Source: Actinoplanes oryzae
GTDB taxonomy: Bacteria; Actinomycetota; Actinomycetes; Mycobacteriales; Micromonosporaceae
Length of the DNA stretch: 64,000 bases
NCBI RefSeq assembly: GCF_030757795.1
Contig: NZ_JAUQWH010000018.1
Coordinates: 1 to 64,000 of the forward strand
Direction of reading: 5' to 3'
Each line of letters starts with the position of its first letter. Position 1 is the first letter of the stretch. Both the position numbers and the translations under genes were made by a program. A model generated the notes under the pieces. That model saw nothing but the letters and a program-made list of their open reading frames with translations. It ran no database searches and was not told where the DNA came from. Shown in pieces: positions 51,777 to 60,635 of the stretch.

Positions 51777-52763
51777 ATGACGCACGAGAAGATTCTCATC
51801 GAGCGCGGCGCCCGCTCCGGCGCGACGATCATCGTGGCGGTGCACTCGACCGCGCGGGGGCCGGCGATCGGCGGGTGCCGGGTCGCCGCCTATCCGGACT
51901 GGCGGGAGGGGCTCGAGGACGCCCTGCGACTGTCCGCCGCGATGACCGGGAAGGCGGCGCTCGCGGGTCTTCCGCACGGGGGCGGCAAGACGGTTGTCGT
52001 CGCCGGCCGGGCGAGCCGCGAGCTCCTGCACGATGTCGGTGACGTGATCGAGGGGCTCGGCGGCGCGTACGCGACCGGGCCCGACGTCGGCACCGGCCCC
52101 GGCGACATGGTCACCATCGGCGAGCGCACCGGCCACGTCTTCTGTCGGCCCGCCGGCGCCGGGGGCAGCGGCGACTCGTCGGTCCACACGGCCGAGGGCA
52201 CCCTGGCCGCGCTGCGGGCGATCTGCGGCGACGACCTCGGCAGCCGCACTTTCGCCGTTCTCGGCGTCGGGCGCGTCGGATCGCACATCCTGCGCCTGCT
52301 CGCGGAGGAGGGCGCCACCCTGATCGCGAGCGACGTGGACGACCGCCGGAAGGCCCACGCCTCCGGGGCCCGCTGGACCGACCCGGACAGCTGCCTCACC
52401 GCCGAGGCCGACGTGCTCGTGCCCGCCGCGCTGGGCGGGCTGCTCACGCCGGAGTCGGTGCCCCGGCTGCGCTGTGCCGCCGTGGCGGGACCGGCCAACA
52501 ACCAGCTCGACGCCCCGGACACCGCCCTGATGCTGCACGAGCGCGGCATCCTCTGGGCACCGGACATCGTGGTCGGTGCGGGCGGCATCATCCACGCGAC
52601 CGCCGTCGAGCTGGGTCACGAGACGCCGGAGGCGGCGGCGGCCCGGGTGCGCGGCATCGGCGCCACGCTGACCGGGATCCTGGCCGCCGCCCGTACCCGG
52701 GGAACAAGCCCGGCCGAAGCGGCCCGGCAGCGGATTCAGGAGTCCTTGCCCCACCCGACCTGA
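51777..52763 (+). CDS. Leucine/valine dehydrogenase (Glu/Leu/Phe/Val DH family)
   Basis: A 328-residue amino acid dehydrogenase. The substrate and catalytic lysines sit in MTGKAALAGLPHGGGK (K59, K71), and the NAD-binding loop is GVGRVG. It deaminates branched-chain amino acids with NAD+. It is slightly shorter than typical leucine dehydrogenase (about 350). A divergent Lrp regulator supports a role in branched-chain amino acid catabolism. ATG at 51777. The last 28 bases overlap the convergent membrane protein gene. Confidence 0.9.
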   Translation: MTHEKILIERGARSGATIIVAVHSTARGPAIGGCRVAAYPDWREGLEDALRLSAAMTGKAALAGLPHGGGKTVVVAGRASRELLHDVGDVIEGLGGAYATGPDVGTGPGDMVTIGERTGHVFCRPAGAGGSGDSSVHTAEGTLAALRAICGDDLGSRTFAVLGVGRVGSHILRLLAEEGATLIASDVDDRRKAHASGARWTDPDSCLTAEADVLVPAALGGLLTPESVPRLRCAAVAGPANNQLDAPDTALMLHERGILWAPDIVVGAGGIIHATAVELGHETPEAAAARVRGIGATLTGILAAARTRGTSPAEAARQRIQESLPHPT

Positions 52764-53140
52764 GTGTTCGTCTCGGGTGTGGCGGCAGGCGCGAGATAGA
52801 CGGCGGCGGCCCCGGCGGCGGCGATGATGATCTGCCCCCAGTCGCCGGCCGAGATGCCGCCGTCGAGGGCAAGCGTCGTGGCGACATTGAGCCCGGCCAG
52901 GATCACCGCGACGATGCTCTTGGCCGACTTCGCGCGCGGGGCGAGCGGCACCAGATAGACGCCGACGTTCGACACGACGGCAAGGGCGATCGACACGGCG
53001 CCGGCCGCACCGATCCGGCCCTGCTGCAGCAGCGGATAGACCGCGGTGGCGACGGTGACGGCGAAGGCGGCGATGGTCTTGCCGTGCGTCCGCAGGAAGC
53101 TGGTGGGTGGTGATTGGACGACCACAGGAACCTCCCCCAT
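52736..53140 (-). CDS. Small membrane protein, holin-like
   Basis: A 134-residue protein with three or four hydrophobic helices (about 20-37, 43-61, 73-88 and 96-113), an N-terminal polar stretch and a polar tail. Size and topology resemble actinophage holins, but no endolysin or other phage gene is near, so a resident small membrane protein is as likely. ATG preceded by GGTCACCTC. It overlaps the dehydrogenase gene tail to tail. Confidence 0.65.
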   Translation of the reverse strand: MGEVPVVVQSPPTSFLRTHGKTIAAFAVTVATAVYPLLQQGRIGAAGAVSIALAVVSNVGVYLVPLAPRAKSAKSIVAVILAGLNVATTLALDGGISAGDWGQIIIAAAGAAAVYLAPAATPETNTQVGWGKDS

Positions 53141-53236
53141 GAGGTGACCCTTCACAGAGCGCCCGCACTCGCCCCCAGATACGCGGCCCCCGTCTTCCTC
53201 AGCGGGCTCCCAGGTGGCCGGTCGCATGATGCCGGC

Positions 53237-54346
53237 ATGAAGCCCTTGATGCGATGGACGGCAGCGTTGGTTGCCGCACTGACTGTGGTGGCCGGGCCGG
53301 CACCGGTCGCCGCCGATGCCGGCTCGGTCACGCTGCCGAGGCCCACCGGGCCGTACCCGGTCGGCCGTGACGATCTGCACCTGGTCGACGGCGACCGCAC
53401 GGATCCGTGGGTGCCGGACGGGCCCCGGCACCTGATGGTCTCCGTCTGGTATCCGGCCGCGACCGGCCGCGGCCCGCATGTCGCGTACGCCTCGGCGCTC
53501 GAGTCGTCGATGTTCGTCGAGCTGTTCGACGTCCGGGGGGCGGAGCCGGACGCGCTGACCCGGGTCCGGACGCACGCGCGGGCCGGCGTGCCCGTGCTGC
53601 GCAGCGCCGGACGGCTGCCTCTCGTCCTGCTCTCGCCCGGCTTCGGCACGCCCCGCTGGTTGCAGACGGCGATCGCCGAGGACCTCGCCAGCCGCGGGTA
53701 CGTGGTGGCCGGCGTCGACCACACCTACGAGGCGGCCGCGATCACCTTCCCGGACGGGCGCGTCATCGGATGCGTGCTCTGCGCGCGGGCGGACAAGGAC
53801 CCGGCGGCGATCGTCCGGAGCCGGGCCGAGGACCTCTCGTTCGTCCTCGACCGGCTGCTCGGCTCGCCGCGCCGGTGGCCCGTCGATCCCGGCCGGGTCG
53901 CCGTCGCCGGCCATTCGCTCGGCGGGGCGGCGGCCGCCGCCGTCATGCTCGCCGACGCGCGCTTCGACGCCGGGATCAACATGGACGGGACCTTCCATCA
54001 TGACGTCACGCGCGAGCTCGACCGGCCCTTCCTGATGATGGGTGCGGCCTCGCACGCCGATCCGTCCTGGCCGGCGACCTGGGCGCACCTGACCGGGTGG
54101 CGGCGCTGGCTCGAGGTGGCGCAGGTGGAGCACTTCTCGTTCAGCGACGCCGCGGCGTTCGGCCCGCTGATCGGCGAGCCGGTGCAGCCCCTGGCCGGCG
54201 ACCGGGTCATCGAGATCATCCGGGCCTATGACCGGGCGTTCCTCGACCGGCACCTGCGCGCGCGGCCGCGGCCGCTGCTCGACGGGCCCTCGCCCCGCTA
54301 TCCCGAGGTCTCCTTCGTCGGCCCGGCGCCGGGAACGCCGGCGTGA
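53237..54346 (+). CDS. Secreted alpha/beta hydrolase (PAF-acetylhydrolase-like)
   Basis: A 369-residue exported hydrolase. Signal peptide about 1-27 (ends VAAD). The plasma-type platelet-activating-factor acetylhydrolase fold is suggested by LPLVLLSPGFG, YVVAGVDHTYEA and the nucleophile S227 in GHSLGG. NMDG and VEHFSFSD supply candidate Asp and His. Cysteines in GCVLCARA may form a disulfide. Substrates could be short-chain esters, polyester fragments or lipids. ATG at 53237. Confidence 0.88.
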   Translation: MKPLMRWTAALVAALTVVAGPAPVAADAGSVTLPRPTGPYPVGRDDLHLVDGDRTDPWVPDGPRHLMVSVWYPAATGRGPHVAYASALESSMFVELFDVRGAEPDALTRVRTHARAGVPVLRSAGRLPLVLLSPGFGTPRWLQTAIAEDLASRGYVVAGVDHTYEAAAITFPDGRVIGCVLCARADKDPAAIVRSRAEDLSFVLDRLLGSPRRWPVDPGRVAVAGHSLGGAAAAAVMLADARFDAGINMDGTFHHDVTRELDRPFLMMGAASHADPSWPATWAHLTGWRRWLEVAQVEHFSFSDAAAFGPLIGEPVQPLAGDRVIEIIRAYDRAFLDRHLRARPRPLLDGPSPRYPEVSFVGPAPGTPA

Positions 54347-54410
54347 CCCGGCGCCACGGGCGGCCGACGTCCCGCAGAGCTCCGGTTCTGCGGTGACGGG
54401 TACGCACAGC

Positions 54411-54444
54411 GGAGCCGCCCGGCCCGGACGGGCAGGGCGGCTCC
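54411..54444. terminator. Bidirectional terminator hairpin
   Basis: GGAGCCGCC (54411-54419) and GGCGGCTCC (54436-54444) form a nine-bp stem between the convergent hydrolase and MFS genes. Confidence 0.65.
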
Positions 54445-54456
54445 GGCGAATCACGG

Positions 54457-56016
54457 TCAGTGCAGCATGACGGGCGCTGCCGCTGCTTCGCCCTCGGGGA
54501 CGGCGGGGCCCTGCTGCTTGCGGCGCGGCAGGAAGTACGCCGGGATCAGCGTGATCAGGACCAGGCCGAACGCCACCCAGAACGTCGTGCCGAACGCGTC
54601 GGCGGCGAAGGACAGCCCGCGCTCCAGCAGCGACGGCTCGACCGGCATCCGCTGGGTGATCGACGGGTCCTGCTCGGCGGCGATGGCCAGCTGGGCCTCG
54701 GTGACGCCGGCGCCCGGGATCTCCGGGGAGCCGTTGAGGCGGCTGGTGAGGATGACCGACATCAGGGCCGAGCCGATCGAGCCCGCCACCTGCTGCAGGA
54801 TGTTGAGCAGCGTGGAGCCGCGGGCGACCTCGTGGCTGGTCAGCGTCTTGAGCGCGGAGGTCATCAGCGGCATCATCGTGCCGCCCATGCCCAGGCCCAT
54901 GACGAAGAGGGAGCCGCCGAGCAGCCAGTACGACGTGTCGGTCGACACCTGCGTGAAGCCGAAGAAGCCCACGGCCATGAGGAGCATCGCGAACGGCACC
55001 GTACGCCCCACGGGCACCCGGTCGGCCAGCGTGCCCGCGATCGGCATCGTGATCATCGCGCCGATGCCCTGCGGCGCCATGAGCAGCCCGGCGGCGAGCG
55101 TGGTCTCCCCGCGGATCTGCAGGAAGTAGCTCGGGAACAGCAGCCCGGCGCCCATGAACGCGATCGTGAACACCGCGAGGGTGATCGCGGCGACGGACAG
55201 GTTCCGGTTGGTGAGCAGGCGCAGGTCGAGCAGCGGGTGCCGGGGCTTGAACGAGTAGAACACGAAGCCCACGACCAGCAGCGCCCCGGCGAGCGCGGGC
55301 AGCCACACCTTGGTGGCGGTCGCCGTGCCGGTCTCGGGGAGCGACGAGACCCCGTACAGGAAGAGGGCCAGGCCCGGGGACAGCATGAGCATGCCGACGA
55401 AGTCGAAGCTCTCCGACGGCGACGGGTCGTCCTTGGGGAGCGCGAACTGCGCGTAGATCAGCGCGATCACGCCGATCGGCAGGTTGATCAGGAAGATCCA
55501 GTGCCAGCTGGCGGCGTCGATCAGCCAGCCGCCGAGGATCGGGCCGCCGATCGGGCCCAGCAGCATCGGGATGCCGAGGACGGCCATGAGCCGGCCGATG
55601 CGCTCCGGGCCCGCCGCCCGGGTCATGATGGTCATGCCGAGCGGCATCAGCATGCCGCCGCCCAGGCCCTGCAGCACCCGGTAGGCGATGAGCTGCCCGA
55701 TGCCGTCCGCCGTCGCGCACAGGCCGGAGCCCAGCGTGAAGAGCAGGATCGCGGCCATGTAGAGCCGCTTGGTGCCGAACCGGTCGGCCGCCCAGCCGGT
55801 CAGCGGGATCACCGTGGCCAGGGCCAGGGTGTAGCCGGTCATGGTCCAGGCGACCTCGGCGTAGGAGGCGCCGAACTCGGTCTGGAACGTGGGCAGCGCC
55901 ACGCTCACGACGGTCACGTCGAGGATCGACATGATGGCGCCGAGGACGACCACCCCGGCGATCTTCAGGACGGCGGCGTCGAGTTTCCCCGGCGCCGCCG
56001 CGCTCTGCGTACTCAC
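54457..56016 (-). CDS. DHA2 family multidrug efflux MFS transporter
   Basis: A 519-residue transporter with 14 predicted transmembrane helices. DHA2/EmrB-type motifs are clear: LDVTVVSVALPTF, GWAADRFGTKR, GGGMLMPLGM and GPILGGWLID. It should expel drugs in exchange for protons. The ATG overlaps the stop of the flavoprotein gene upstream by four bases, so both are probably controlled by the divergent XRE-cupin regulator. Confidence 0.93.
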   Translation of the reverse strand: MSTQSAAAPGKLDAAVLKIAGVVVLGAIMSILDVTVVSVALPTFQTEFGASYAEVAWTMTGYTLALATVIPLTGWAADRFGTKRLYMAAILLFTLGSGLCATADGIGQLIAYRVLQGLGGGMLMPLGMTIMTRAAGPERIGRLMAVLGIPMLLGPIGGPILGGWLIDAASWHWIFLINLPIGVIALIYAQFALPKDDPSPSESFDFVGMLMLSPGLALFLYGVSSLPETGTATATKVWLPALAGALLVVGFVFYSFKPRHPLLDLRLLTNRNLSVAAITLAVFTIAFMGAGLLFPSYFLQIRGETTLAAGLLMAPQGIGAMITMPIAGTLADRVPVGRTVPFAMLLMAVGFFGFTQVSTDTSYWLLGGSLFVMGLGMGGTMMPLMTSALKTLTSHEVARGSTLLNILQQVAGSIGSALMSVILTSRLNGSPEIPGAGVTEAQLAIAAEQDPSITQRMPVEPSLLERGLSFAADAFGTTFWVAFGLVLITLIPAYFLPRRKQQGPAVPEGEAAAAPVMLH

Positions 56017-56960
56017 TGTGTCGAATCCCCCCGGATCAAGACGGCGTGGCGGGCATCCTCCGCCACCAGGTCGGCATTGATGTGCGCCCCGGCGAGCGCG
56101 CCCGCCGCAGCGGCCGAGCCCACCTGCGCGGCCAGGTCGGTCACGTTGCCGGCGACCCAGACCCCGGGCACGTCGGTGCGCCCGGTCGCATCCCCCGGGT
56201 AGTGCTGCCCCGCACCCGACGGATGATCCACCGGGTGCAGCCCGAGATCGCTCAGGAACCCGGCGCGCGCCACCATGCGGGTCGCGACGGCCAAGGCCTC
56301 CCGGCTGATCACCGTACCGTCGGCGAGCCGTACCCCCGCAAGCCGATTACCGACGATTTCCAGACCCGTAACCGTGGCGCTCACCACACGGATCCCGAGC
56401 GCCTCGAACTTCTCGGCGTCCTCACCGGCCACAGCGCCGAAGTACACGAGGTCGTCGCTCAACTGCCGGAAGAGCAGAGCCTGGTGTACGGACATCGGCC
56501 CGCTCGCCAGCACCCCGATCGCCCGGTCCCGGACCTCCCACCCGTGGCAGTACGGGCAGTGGATCACGTCCTGCCCCCACAGCTCCCGCAGCCCCGGCAC
56601 GTCCGGCAGCTCGTCGGCCAGCCCCGTCGCCACGAGCAGCCGCCGCGCCCGGGCAGTCCGGCCGTCCTGGAGGGTCACGACGAAGTCCTCCTTGCGGGCG
56701 ACGCCACTGATCTCGCCGGTGACCACGTGCGCGCCGTAGCCGCGTACCTCGGCACGCCCGAGCGACAGCAGCTCGGCCGGCGGCATGCCCTCGCGCCCGA
56801 GCAGCCCGTGGATCCCGGCGGCGGGCGCGTTGCGCGGCGCCCCGGCGTCGATCACCGCCACCGAGCGGCGCGAGCGGGCCAGCATCAGGGCTCCGTTCAG
56901 GCCGGCGGCTCCCCCGCCGGCGACGATCACGTCGTACGCGTCCTGCAGCTCGTCAGTCAT
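56013..56960 (-). CDS. Thioredoxin reductase-like FAD oxidoreductase
   Basis: A 315-residue flavoprotein. The FAD-binding GGGAAG near the N terminus, the redox-active CPYC in HCPYCHGWE (about 133-136) and the C-terminal GVWVAGNVTD are visible. The family includes ferredoxin/thioredoxin reductase-like enzymes and holothin or gliotoxin-type dithiol oxidases. Coupling to a drug efflux pump suggests a role in detoxifying or oxidising an exported compound. A compact intergenic region separates it from the divergent regulator. Confidence 0.88.
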   Translation of the reverse strand: MTDELQDAYDVIVAGGGAAGLNGALMLARSRRSVAVIDAGAPRNAPAAGIHGLLGREGMPPAELLSLGRAEVRGYGAHVVTGEISGVARKEDFVVTLQDGRTARARRLLVATGLADELPDVPGLRELWGQDVIHCPYCHGWEVRDRAIGVLASGPMSVHQALLFRQLSDDLVYFGAVAGEDAEKFEALGIRVVSATVTGLEIVGNRLAGVRLADGTVISREALAVATRMVARAGFLSDLGLHPVDHPSGAGQHYPGDATGRTDVPGVWVAGNVTDLAAQVGSAAAAGALAGAHINADLVAEDARHAVLIRGDSTQ

Positions 56961-57025
56961 GCACCCACCATGCTTTTCCGCCGAGCGGGTGGCAAAGAAA
57001 GTTGCGGTTTCGGCAAAATCAGGGG

Positions 57026-57601
57026 ATGACCGACGCCCTCGCCGCCACCGGCCCCCGCCTGCGCGCCCTCCGCAAGCAACGAGAGACGACCCTCACCGAG
57101 CTGTCGGCGGCCACCGGCATCTCCGTGAGCACCCTCTCCCGCCTCGAGTCCGGCGACCGCCGCCCGACACTGGAGCTGCTGCTGCCCCTCGCCAGGGTGC
57201 ACGGCGTCACCCTCGACGAGCTGGTCGGCGCCCCGCCCACCGGCGACCCGCGCATCCACCTGCGCCCGGTCACCCACCACGGCATGACGATGCTGCCGCT
57301 GTCCCGGCGCCCGGGCGGCATCCAGGCGTACAAGATCATCATCCCGCCGGGCACGGCCCGCCGGGACCCGGAACCCAAGACCCACGAGGGCTACGAATGG
57401 CTCTACGTCCTCAACGGCCGCCTCCGCGTGGTCCTCGGCGACCACAACCTGATCATGGTCCCGGGCGAGGCCGCCGAGTTCGACACCCGCACCCCCCACT
57501 GGTTCGGCGCCGCCGACCCGGAGGCCGTCGAGTTCCTGAGCCTCTTCGGCCGCCAGGGCGAGAAGGCCCACGTCCGCGCCCGCCCCCGCGGCGACCGATG
57601 A
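57026..57601 (+). CDS. XRE-cupin regulator
   Basis: A 191-residue regulator with an N-terminal XRE helix-turn-helix (about 11-64; LTELSAATGISVSTLSRLESG) and a C-terminal cupin domain (about 105-185; EGYEWLYVLNGRLRVVLGDH). It is divergent from the flavoprotein-efflux operon and probably represses it in response to a small ligand. ATG at 57026 follows AGGGG. Downstream DNA carries three 29-bp repeats. Confidence 0.9.
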   Translation: MTDALAATGPRLRALRKQRETTLTELSAATGISVSTLSRLESGDRRPTLELLLPLARVHGVTLDELVGAPPTGDPRIHLRPVTHHGMTMLPLSRRPGGIQAYKIIIPPGTARRDPEPKTHEGYEWLYVLNGRLRVVLGDHNLIMVPGEAAEFDTRTPHWFGAADPEAVEFLSLFGRQGEKAHVRARPRGDR

Positions 57602-57653
57602 GCCACAGCCGGCCCGCCGCCCCGGTCCGCGACACCGCCCCGCCGACCTGACC

Positions 57654-57740
57654 GCCGTCACGAGCCGCGCGCCCGTTCGGCCGCCGTCACGAGCCGCGCG
57701 CCCGTTCGGCCGCGGTCACGAGCCGCGCGCCTGTTCGGCC
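57654..57740. repeat. Three 29-bp direct repeats spanning a stop codon
   Basis: Three adjacent copies of a 29-bp unit (GCCGTCACGAGCCGCGCGCC plus CGTTCGGCC) run from 57654 to 57740, with two mismatches in the third. The third copy holds the stop codon and last codons (EQARGS) of the minus-strand hydrolase, so the gene end has been duplicated twice downstream. Confidence 0.9.
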
Positions 57741-58729
57741 GCCGCCGCGTGCAGGAAGTCCGAGGCGGTCCGCTGCGCCGCGCCCGCCCCCGGGCCCAGC
57801 CAGAAGCCCAGATGATCGTCGTCGGTCAGCCACAGATGCCGCGCGCCCCGGATCGCCCCCGCGGCATGCCGCCCGTCCGCGAACGGCACATCGCCGTCCC
57901 GGGTGCCGTGGACGATCAGCGCCGGCGCGCGGATCCGCTCGAAGGGAATGCTCAGCGTCCGCCGCTGCCGCGCGTCATTCGCCGTGCCGGGCAGCCGTTT
58001 CTCGTACGGGAAGGTCGTCGCGAAGCTGGCGGCGAAGAAGTCCCGCACCCCCGGCGTTCCGAGGATGTACGCCACCCGCTGCGCCTTCTGCTCCTCGGTG
58101 AACGTGCTCGTCTCGTCCAGCGTCCCGCGCACGATCGTCTCGAGCGACACCGTGGCGGTCAGCTTCGCGAGCTTCTGCCCGAACAGGTTCAGGAACAGGG
58201 TCCGTCCCCGCGAGCTCGGCGAGGCATCCGGATCCGCGAGGCTCACCCCGCCGACCGACACCAGTCCCCAGACGCGGTCGGGATGGCGTGCGGCAAGCAT
58301 GTACGCGACCGGGCTCCCCGCCGACGCCGCGAACACCCCGGCCCGCTCGATGCCCAGCGCGTCCAGCAGCGCCACCAGCAGATCGGCCTGCTCCTCGACG
58401 GTGCGCCGCCCACTGCCCAGCGGTGTCCCGAGATAGCCGGGGCGCGACGGGCTGAGGATCCGGAAGCCCGTGAGCCGGCTCGCGAACAGCCGGCCCTGGT
58501 CGGCGCCGCCGAGCCCCGCGTGCACCGACAGCACCACCGGGCCGCCGGTGCCGGAGAGGTCGTACTCGATCGGGCCCCGCACGGTCTCGGCGGTCCGCAG
58601 GTCGAGGGCGATCCCGGGCAGCAGCTCACGCCGCGGGTCGAGATCGGGGCTGCCGTCCCAGACAGCCAAGCCGCCGACCAGCACGACGACGATGCCGAGC
58701 AGGACAGCGAGGACGCGGCGCACAGTCAT
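57716..58729 (-). CDS. Membrane-anchored alpha/beta hydrolase
   Basis: A 337-residue protein with an N-terminal membrane anchor or signal (5-24) and an alpha/beta hydrolase domain. The nucleophile elbow is AASAGS (S136), the Asp follows HGTRDGDVPF, and DDDHLGF supplies the His. The first elbow position is Ala rather than Gly, an uncommon but known variant. ATG at 58729. The last codons are part of a 29-bp tandem repeat. Confidence 0.85.
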   Translation of the reverse strand: MTVRRVLAVLLGIVVVLVGGLAVWDGSPDLDPRRELLPGIALDLRTAETVRGPIEYDLSGTGGPVVLSVHAGLGGADQGRLFASRLTGFRILSPSRPGYLGTPLGSGRRTVEEQADLLVALLDALGIERAGVFAASAGSPVAYMLAARHPDRVWGLVSVGGVSLADPDASPSSRGRTLFLNLFGQKLAKLTATVSLETIVRGTLDETSTFTEEQKAQRVAYILGTPGVRDFFAASFATTFPYEKRLPGTANDARQRRTLSIPFERIRAPALIVHGTRDGDVPFADGRHAAGAIRGARHLWLTDDDHLGFWLGPGAGAAQRTASDFLHAAAAEQARGS

Positions 58730-58872
58730 GCCCACGACGATGCCGCCGGGCACGGGGTGCGGGCATCCGGCGGAGGATGGCATTCCCGCGGCCCGCCTAC
58801 ATCCGTTGGCGTAGCCGGATCTACGGTCAGGAGGGGACGTCCACACGCGACGGAAGCCGTAGGGTGTCTGCC

Positions 58873-59982
58873 ATGGAAGAGCGCGCGCGCCGGACGTGGG
58901 CCGCCGCGATCGGCCTGACGATCCTGGTCGTCGCGGCCGCGGTGACGGCGCCACCCGGGCGGGTCCGGCTCGACCTGGTCAGCTCGTTCCTGCTCGTGGT
59001 CCCGGCGCTGGCGACCGCCGTCCGGCGCCGCGCGCCGCTGGCCGTGCTCGGCCTCGCGACCGCGTGCATGCTCGGCTACCAGCTGCGCGGCTATCCGGGC
59101 GTGGCGCCGGCCCTGGTCGTCATGGTCGCCCTGCACGCCGCGGTGCGCGCCCGGCACCGCTGGCCGGCCGGGGCGGCCGCCGGCCTGGTCCTGATCGGCG
59201 GCGTCGCCGGGGAGCTGGCCGGTCCCGGCGGCCGGCCCCAGGAGGCGCTGCAGCGCTGGCTGCTGCTCGCCGGCTGGCTGGTCGCCGCGGGCGTGGCCGG
59301 TGAGCTGTCCCGCCAGCGCGCCGCGCAGGTCGCCCGGCTCGAGCAGCGCGCCCGCGACGAGGAACGGCTGCGCATCGCCCGGGAGCTGCACGACTCGCTC
59401 ACCCACAGCATCTCGCTGATCAAGGTGCGGGCGGGAGTCGCGGTGCACCTGGCCCGCAAGCGCGGCGAGCCCGTCCCGGAGTCGCTGCTCGCCATCGAGC
59501 AGGCCGGCCGGGAGGCGATGGCGAGCCTGCGCGCGGCGCTCGAGGTGCTGAGCGACCCGGGCGAGATCGACGAGCTGGTCGCGGCCGCCCGGGACGCCGG
59601 TGTGCCGGTCACGCTGACGGTCACCGGATCGCCGTGGGCCCTGCCGGGGCCGGTGCGGCACACCGCCTATCGGCTCGTGCAGGAGGCACTCACCAACGTC
59701 ACCCGGCACGCCGGGGCGGCGACGGTGACCGTGCGGCTCGCGTACAAGCCCGGCGCCCTGGACGTGCACGTCGAGAACGACGGGCCCGGCGCGCCAGACC
59801 TGCCCGGCGAGGACGACGCGCCCGGCGCGCCGGACCTGCTCGGCGGGAACGACGCGCCCGGCCGGGGGCTGACCGGCATGCGCGACCGGGTCGCCGCCGT
59901 CGGGGGATCCCTGCGGATCGGGCACCGCACGGGCGGGGGCTACCGCGTCCACGCGACGCTGCCCCGCGAGGTGCCGGCGTGA
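58873..59982 (+). CDS. NarL-type sensor histidine kinase
   Basis: A 369-residue sensor kinase with five or six transmembrane helices in the first 145 residues, a short coiled coil, a HisKA_3 dimerisation domain (H173 in ELHDSLTH) and an HATPase domain (EALTNVTRHA, GRGLTGMRDRV). Between VEND and GRGLTGM, where the ATP lid lies, there are two tandem 12-residue units (D303-N326) rich in Gly/Pro/Asp. The response regulator gene overlaps by GTGA. The signal is probably perceived in the membrane. Confidence 0.92.
   Translation: MEERARRTWAAAIGLTILVVAAAVTAPPGRVRLDLVSSFLLVVPALATAVRRRAPLAVLGLATACMLGYQLRGYPGVAPALVVMVALHAAVRARHRWPAGAAAGLVLIGGVAGELAGPGGRPQEALQRWLLLAGWLVAAGVAGELSRQRAAQVARLEQRARDEERLRIARELHDSLTHSISLIKVRAGVAVHLARKRGEPVPESLLAIEQAGREAMASLRAALEVLSDPGEIDELVAAARDAGVPVTLTVTGSPWALPGPVRHTAYRLVQEALTNVTRHAGAATVTVRLAYKPGALDVHVENDGPGAPDLPGEDDAPGAPDLLGGNDAPGRGLTGMRDRVAAVGGSLRIGHRTGGGYRVHATLPREVPA
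59779..59850 (+). repeat. Two in-frame 36-bp repeats in the kinase ATP lid
   Basis: Two 36-bp copies encode DGPGAPDLPGED and DAPGAPDLLGGN, and a partial third copy DAPG joins the conserved GRGL motif. Confidence 0.85.
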
Positions 59983-60635
59983 TCCGGGTGCTGCTCGCCG
60001 ACGACCAGGCGCTCATCCGGGCCGGGTTCCGCGCCCTCGTCGACGCCGAGGACGACCTGACCGTGGTGGCCGAGGGCGGCACCGGCGCGGAGGCGGTCGA
60101 GCTCGCCGCGCGACACCGGCCCGACGTGGCCCTGCTCGACATCCGGATGCCCGGGCTCGACGGCATCGAGGCGACCCGCCGGATCAGCGCCGACCCGGCC
60201 CTGGCGGGGGTGCACGTCGTCATGCTCACCAACTTCGGGCTCGACGACCTCGTCTATGCCGCCCTGCGCGCCGGTGCCGCCGGCTTCCTCGTGAAGGACA
60301 CCGAGCCCGCCGACCTGCTGCACGGCATCCGCGTCGCCGCGCGTGGTGACGCCCTGTTGTCGCCGGCGATCACCCGCAAGCTCATTTCCTCGTACGTGGC
60401 CCGGCCGCCCCGCCGCGCCCGCACGGCCATGCTGGAGGTGCTCACCAACCGCGAGCGGGAGGTCGTCGAGCTCGCCGCCCGGGGACTGTCCAACTCCGCG
60501 ATCGCGGCCGCCATGGTGATCAGCCCGGCGACCGTCAAGACCCATGTGAGCCGGGCGATGACGAAACTCGCGGCGCGGGACCGGGCGCAGCTGGTCGTCC
60601 TCGCGTACGAGTCGGGGCTCGTCGCTCCGGCCTGA
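59979..60635 (+). CDS. LuxR/NarL-family response regulator
   Basis: A 218-residue regulator with a receiver domain (D54 phosphoacceptor in LLDIRMPG, K in FLVKD) and a C-terminal LuxR helix-turn-helix (LTNREREVVELAARGLSNSAIAA). GTG start overlaps the kinase stop codon, so they are a cognate pair. The stop codon touches the stop of the convergent hypothetical gene. Confidence 0.95.
   Translation: MIRVLLADDQALIRAGFRALVDAEDDLTVVAEGGTGAEAVELAARHRPDVALLDIRMPGLDGIEATRRISADPALAGVHVVMLTNFGLDDLVYAALRAGAAGFLVKDTEPADLLHGIRVAARGDALLSPAITRKLISSYVARPPRRARTAMLEVLTNREREVVELAARGLSNSAIAAAMVISPATVKTHVSRAMTKLAARDRAQLVVLAYESGLVAPA

Noticed and set aside
52736..53140. Prophage remnant based on the holin-like protein
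   Set aside because: No endolysin, integrase, structural gene or attachment site is near; small membrane proteins of this shape are common.
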